This document shows positions 63,106-64,000 of a stretch of DNA of 64,000 nucleotides, piece after piece. A model generated the notes under the pieces. The model was not told the origin of the DNA. It did not search any database and saw nothing but the letters and a program-made list of their open reading frames with translations. Position numbers and translations under genes: made by a program. The number at the start of each line of letters is the position of its first letter. Position 1 is the stretch's first letter. The stretch spans positions 62,001 through 126,000 of the forward strand of contig JAAZMZ010000023.1 of the NCBI GenBank assembly GCA_012798535.1, read 5' to 3'. Origin of the DNA: Leptolinea sp. (GTDB lineage Bacteria > Chloroflexota > Anaerolineae > Anaerolineales > Anaerolineaceae).

Positions 63106-63336
63106 TTAATGGTGGCAGGAACCGCAAGATCCACCGCTGCAACCGCCACAACCCGAATGTCCGGTGGAAATCGAAGCAGAGTCCCCAGCAGATTTCGCAT
63201 AGAATTTCGATATCATCCGGTGTGTATTTTCACTCTGGCATGTTGTGCAAACGGCAGGCTGATCCGCATCAGAAAAACAACGGCGGACTTCAAAAGTCTG
63301 CCGGCAATCCAAACACTCAAATTCATAAATAGGCAT
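63106..63336 (-). CDS. FmdB family zinc-ribbon protein
   Basis: 76-aa regulator-like protein. MPIYEFECLDCRQTFEVRR and VCTTCQSENTHRMISKF carry the two CxxC pairs of the FmdB/Zn-ribbon fold. The C-terminal third is a Gly/Ser/Cys/His-rich tail, GCGGCSGGSCGSCHH. Function of the family is poorly known. It is the first gene of the argF-rocD operon. AAGGAG lies 7 bases before the ATG. Confidence 0.85.
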   Translation of the reverse strand: MPIYEFECLDCRQTFEVRRCFSDADQPAVCTTCQSENTHRMISKFYAKSAGDSASISTGHSGCGGCSGGSCGSCHH

Positions 63337-63353
63337 ATTTGACTCCTTTTTTG

Positions 63354-63382
63354 ATTCTACCGCCCGAGCAGGGTGATGTCAA
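63354..63382 (-). promoter_or_regulatory. Sigma70-type promoter of the fmdB-argF-rocD operon
   Basis: On the minus strand TTGACA (63382-63377) and TAGAAT (63359-63354) with a 17-base spacer. The predicted start is near 63347, leaving a very short leader that begins with the ribosome-binding site. Confidence 0.78.
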
Positions 63383-63390
63383 TTTGACAT
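63376..63390. promoter_or_regulatory. Palindromic site ATGTCAA-T-TTGACAT
   Basis: A perfect 7-bp inverted repeat around one base, which overlaps the -35 box of the fmdB-argF promoter. It also offers a TTGACA facing the phnD-like gene, though no good -10 box follows on that strand. It may be a shared operator for the two divergent units. Confidence 0.55.
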
Positions 63391-63529
63391 ACCAAATACA
63401 TCAAGACATTACTATACATCCAACGTCTTTGTTCTATTTGTTAACATCCTGATAATCATCGTTTGCTTGCTCTTAAAAAAGAATCGGACTATTATTTTAT
63501 ATATTCCAATTCTTCCAAAGGAGAGAAAT

Positions 63530-64000
63530 ATGCAAAAGAAGAGTCGTCTTGTTTTTGTTCTCATAGCGCTGCTGACTATAGCTTCTGTTCTATTGACAGC
63601 CTGTCAGCCAACCCCTGCGCCAACGGAAGCCCCAAAACCAGCTGCTGCAGAACCCACAAAAGCACCTGAGCCAACCAAAGCTCCCGAAGCGACAAAAGCC
63701 CCGGAAGAACCTGCCGTTGGTACAAAAGATCATCCCATTAAAGTTCTCTTTGTCCCATCCACTGATGCCAATGTAATTGTCACAGGTGGAAAGATCATGG
63801 CAGACGCATTGAAGAAAGCCACCGGCTATGAATTCGAAGTTTCTGTGCCGACTTCCTATGCCGCCACTATCGAAGAGATGTGTGCGTCTCCTGCAGACAC
63901 CATGGGATTTATCCCGGGTCTTGGTTATGTTCTGGCCAACAAGCTGTGTGGCGTTGATGCCGCGTTTAAGGCTGTCCGCTATGGATCATCTGTTTACTGG
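63530..64000 (+). CDS. PhnD-like phosphate/phosphonate ABC transporter lipoprotein (partial)
   Basis: The gene runs off the window end; 157 codons are visible. It is in a different frame from the ORF track entry at 63463. AAAGGAGAG precedes the ATG. A lipoprotein signal ends at the lipobox LLTAC, followed by a long Pro/Ala/Glu/Lys/Thr linker with repeats of the TKAPE type. The binding domain then begins HPIKVLFVPSTDANVIVTGG and continues KIMADALKKATGYEFEVSVP, which matches PhnD/PhnS-type periplasmic-binding proteins for phosphonate, phosphite or phosphate. The permease and ATPase genes should follow outside the window. Confidence 0.85.
   Translation, partial: MQKKSRLVFVLIALLTIASVLLTACQPTPAPTEAPKPAAAEPTKAPEPTKAPEATKAPEEPAVGTKDHPIKVLFVPSTDANVIVTGGKIMADALKKATGYEFEVSVPTSYAATIEEMCASPADTMGFIPGLGYVLANKLCGVDAAFKAVRYGSSVYW

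Noticed and set aside
63463-63669. 68-aa plus-strand ORF near the window end
   Set aside because: Out of frame with the PhnD-like lipoprotein, whose signal peptide, lipobox and ribosome-binding site are clear.
1-64000. tRNA/rRNA genes, insertion sequences, prophage, CRISPR arrays
   Set aside because: Reading for T-loop sequences, transposase motifs, terminal repeats and spaced direct repeats gave no supportable case.

Overview
The window looks like a contiguous chromosomal segment of a free-living bacterium, most likely a member of the Chloroflexota (Anaerolineae-like). The lineage is an inference; there is no rRNA marker. It rests on LysW-carrier amino-acid genes, a KorA-type 2-oxoacid:ferredoxin oxidoreductase with a fused gamma domain, a fused NuoCD, a PSP1/RicT protein next to an Mrp ATPase, a glmS ribozyme and monoderm-type lipoproteins. 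Coding density is high, operons overlap by ATGA or TGATG junctions, and I see no tRNA, rRNA, insertion sequence, prophage or CRISPR array.

Layout. 0.1-5.6 kb (minus): LysW-dependent lysine/ornithine operon lysW-X-Y-Z-J-K, with a sigma70-type promoter, a possible 28-codon leader ORF rich in Lys/Arg codons and a terminator hairpin before lysW. 5.8-12.7 kb: an ArsR-type regulator with a PBP-like sensor domain, then a minus-strand operon pgm-tatD-polyprenyl synthase-YfhO. 12.7-15.3 kb (plus): cysteine desulfurase, mnmA and a small membrane protein. 15.3-18.0 kb (minus): cold-shock protein with a long leader, an M28 glutaminyl-cyclase-like enzyme and trmFO.

18.0-31.3 kb (plus) is the unusual locus: rpoN, a soluble PAS/GAF histidine kinase, an NtrC-type activator without a DNA-binding domain, a two-TM mini-protein, a giant TPR protein (about 1,800 codons) split by one in-frame TAA, and a cytoplasmic C25/caspase-like cysteine peptidase with a Cys-rich tail. 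Near-consensus sigma54 (-24/-12) promoters sit in front of rpoN and in front of the mini-protein/TPR/peptidase operon. The layout suggests a self-contained sigma54 circuit that switches on a TPR-protease module in response to a cytoplasmic signal.

31.3-48.3 kb: alaS; pepA, a degenerate metallophosphoesterase and a DJ-1/PfpI protein; gcvH-gcvPA-gcvPB under a tandem glycine riboswitch; typA; a 64-aa protein; glmS behind a glmS ribozyme with two extra hairpins in its core; a LysM-M23 lipoprotein; an FkbM methyltransferase and a winged-helix regulator. 48.3-54.5 kb (plus): a partial complex I set (nuoB, nuoCD, nuoI-like), a small Cys protein, Mrp ATPase, PSP1/RicT protein and a PIG-L deacetylase. 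54.5-58.1 kb: GntR/FCD regulator with korA-korB. 58.2-63.4 kb (minus): FmdB-type zinc ribbon, argF, ornithine aminotransferase, a CoA-transferase and pyruvate kinase. The window ends inside a PhnD-like lipoprotein gene. Ornithine links the two ends: the LysW operon may make it, and argF and rocD consume it.
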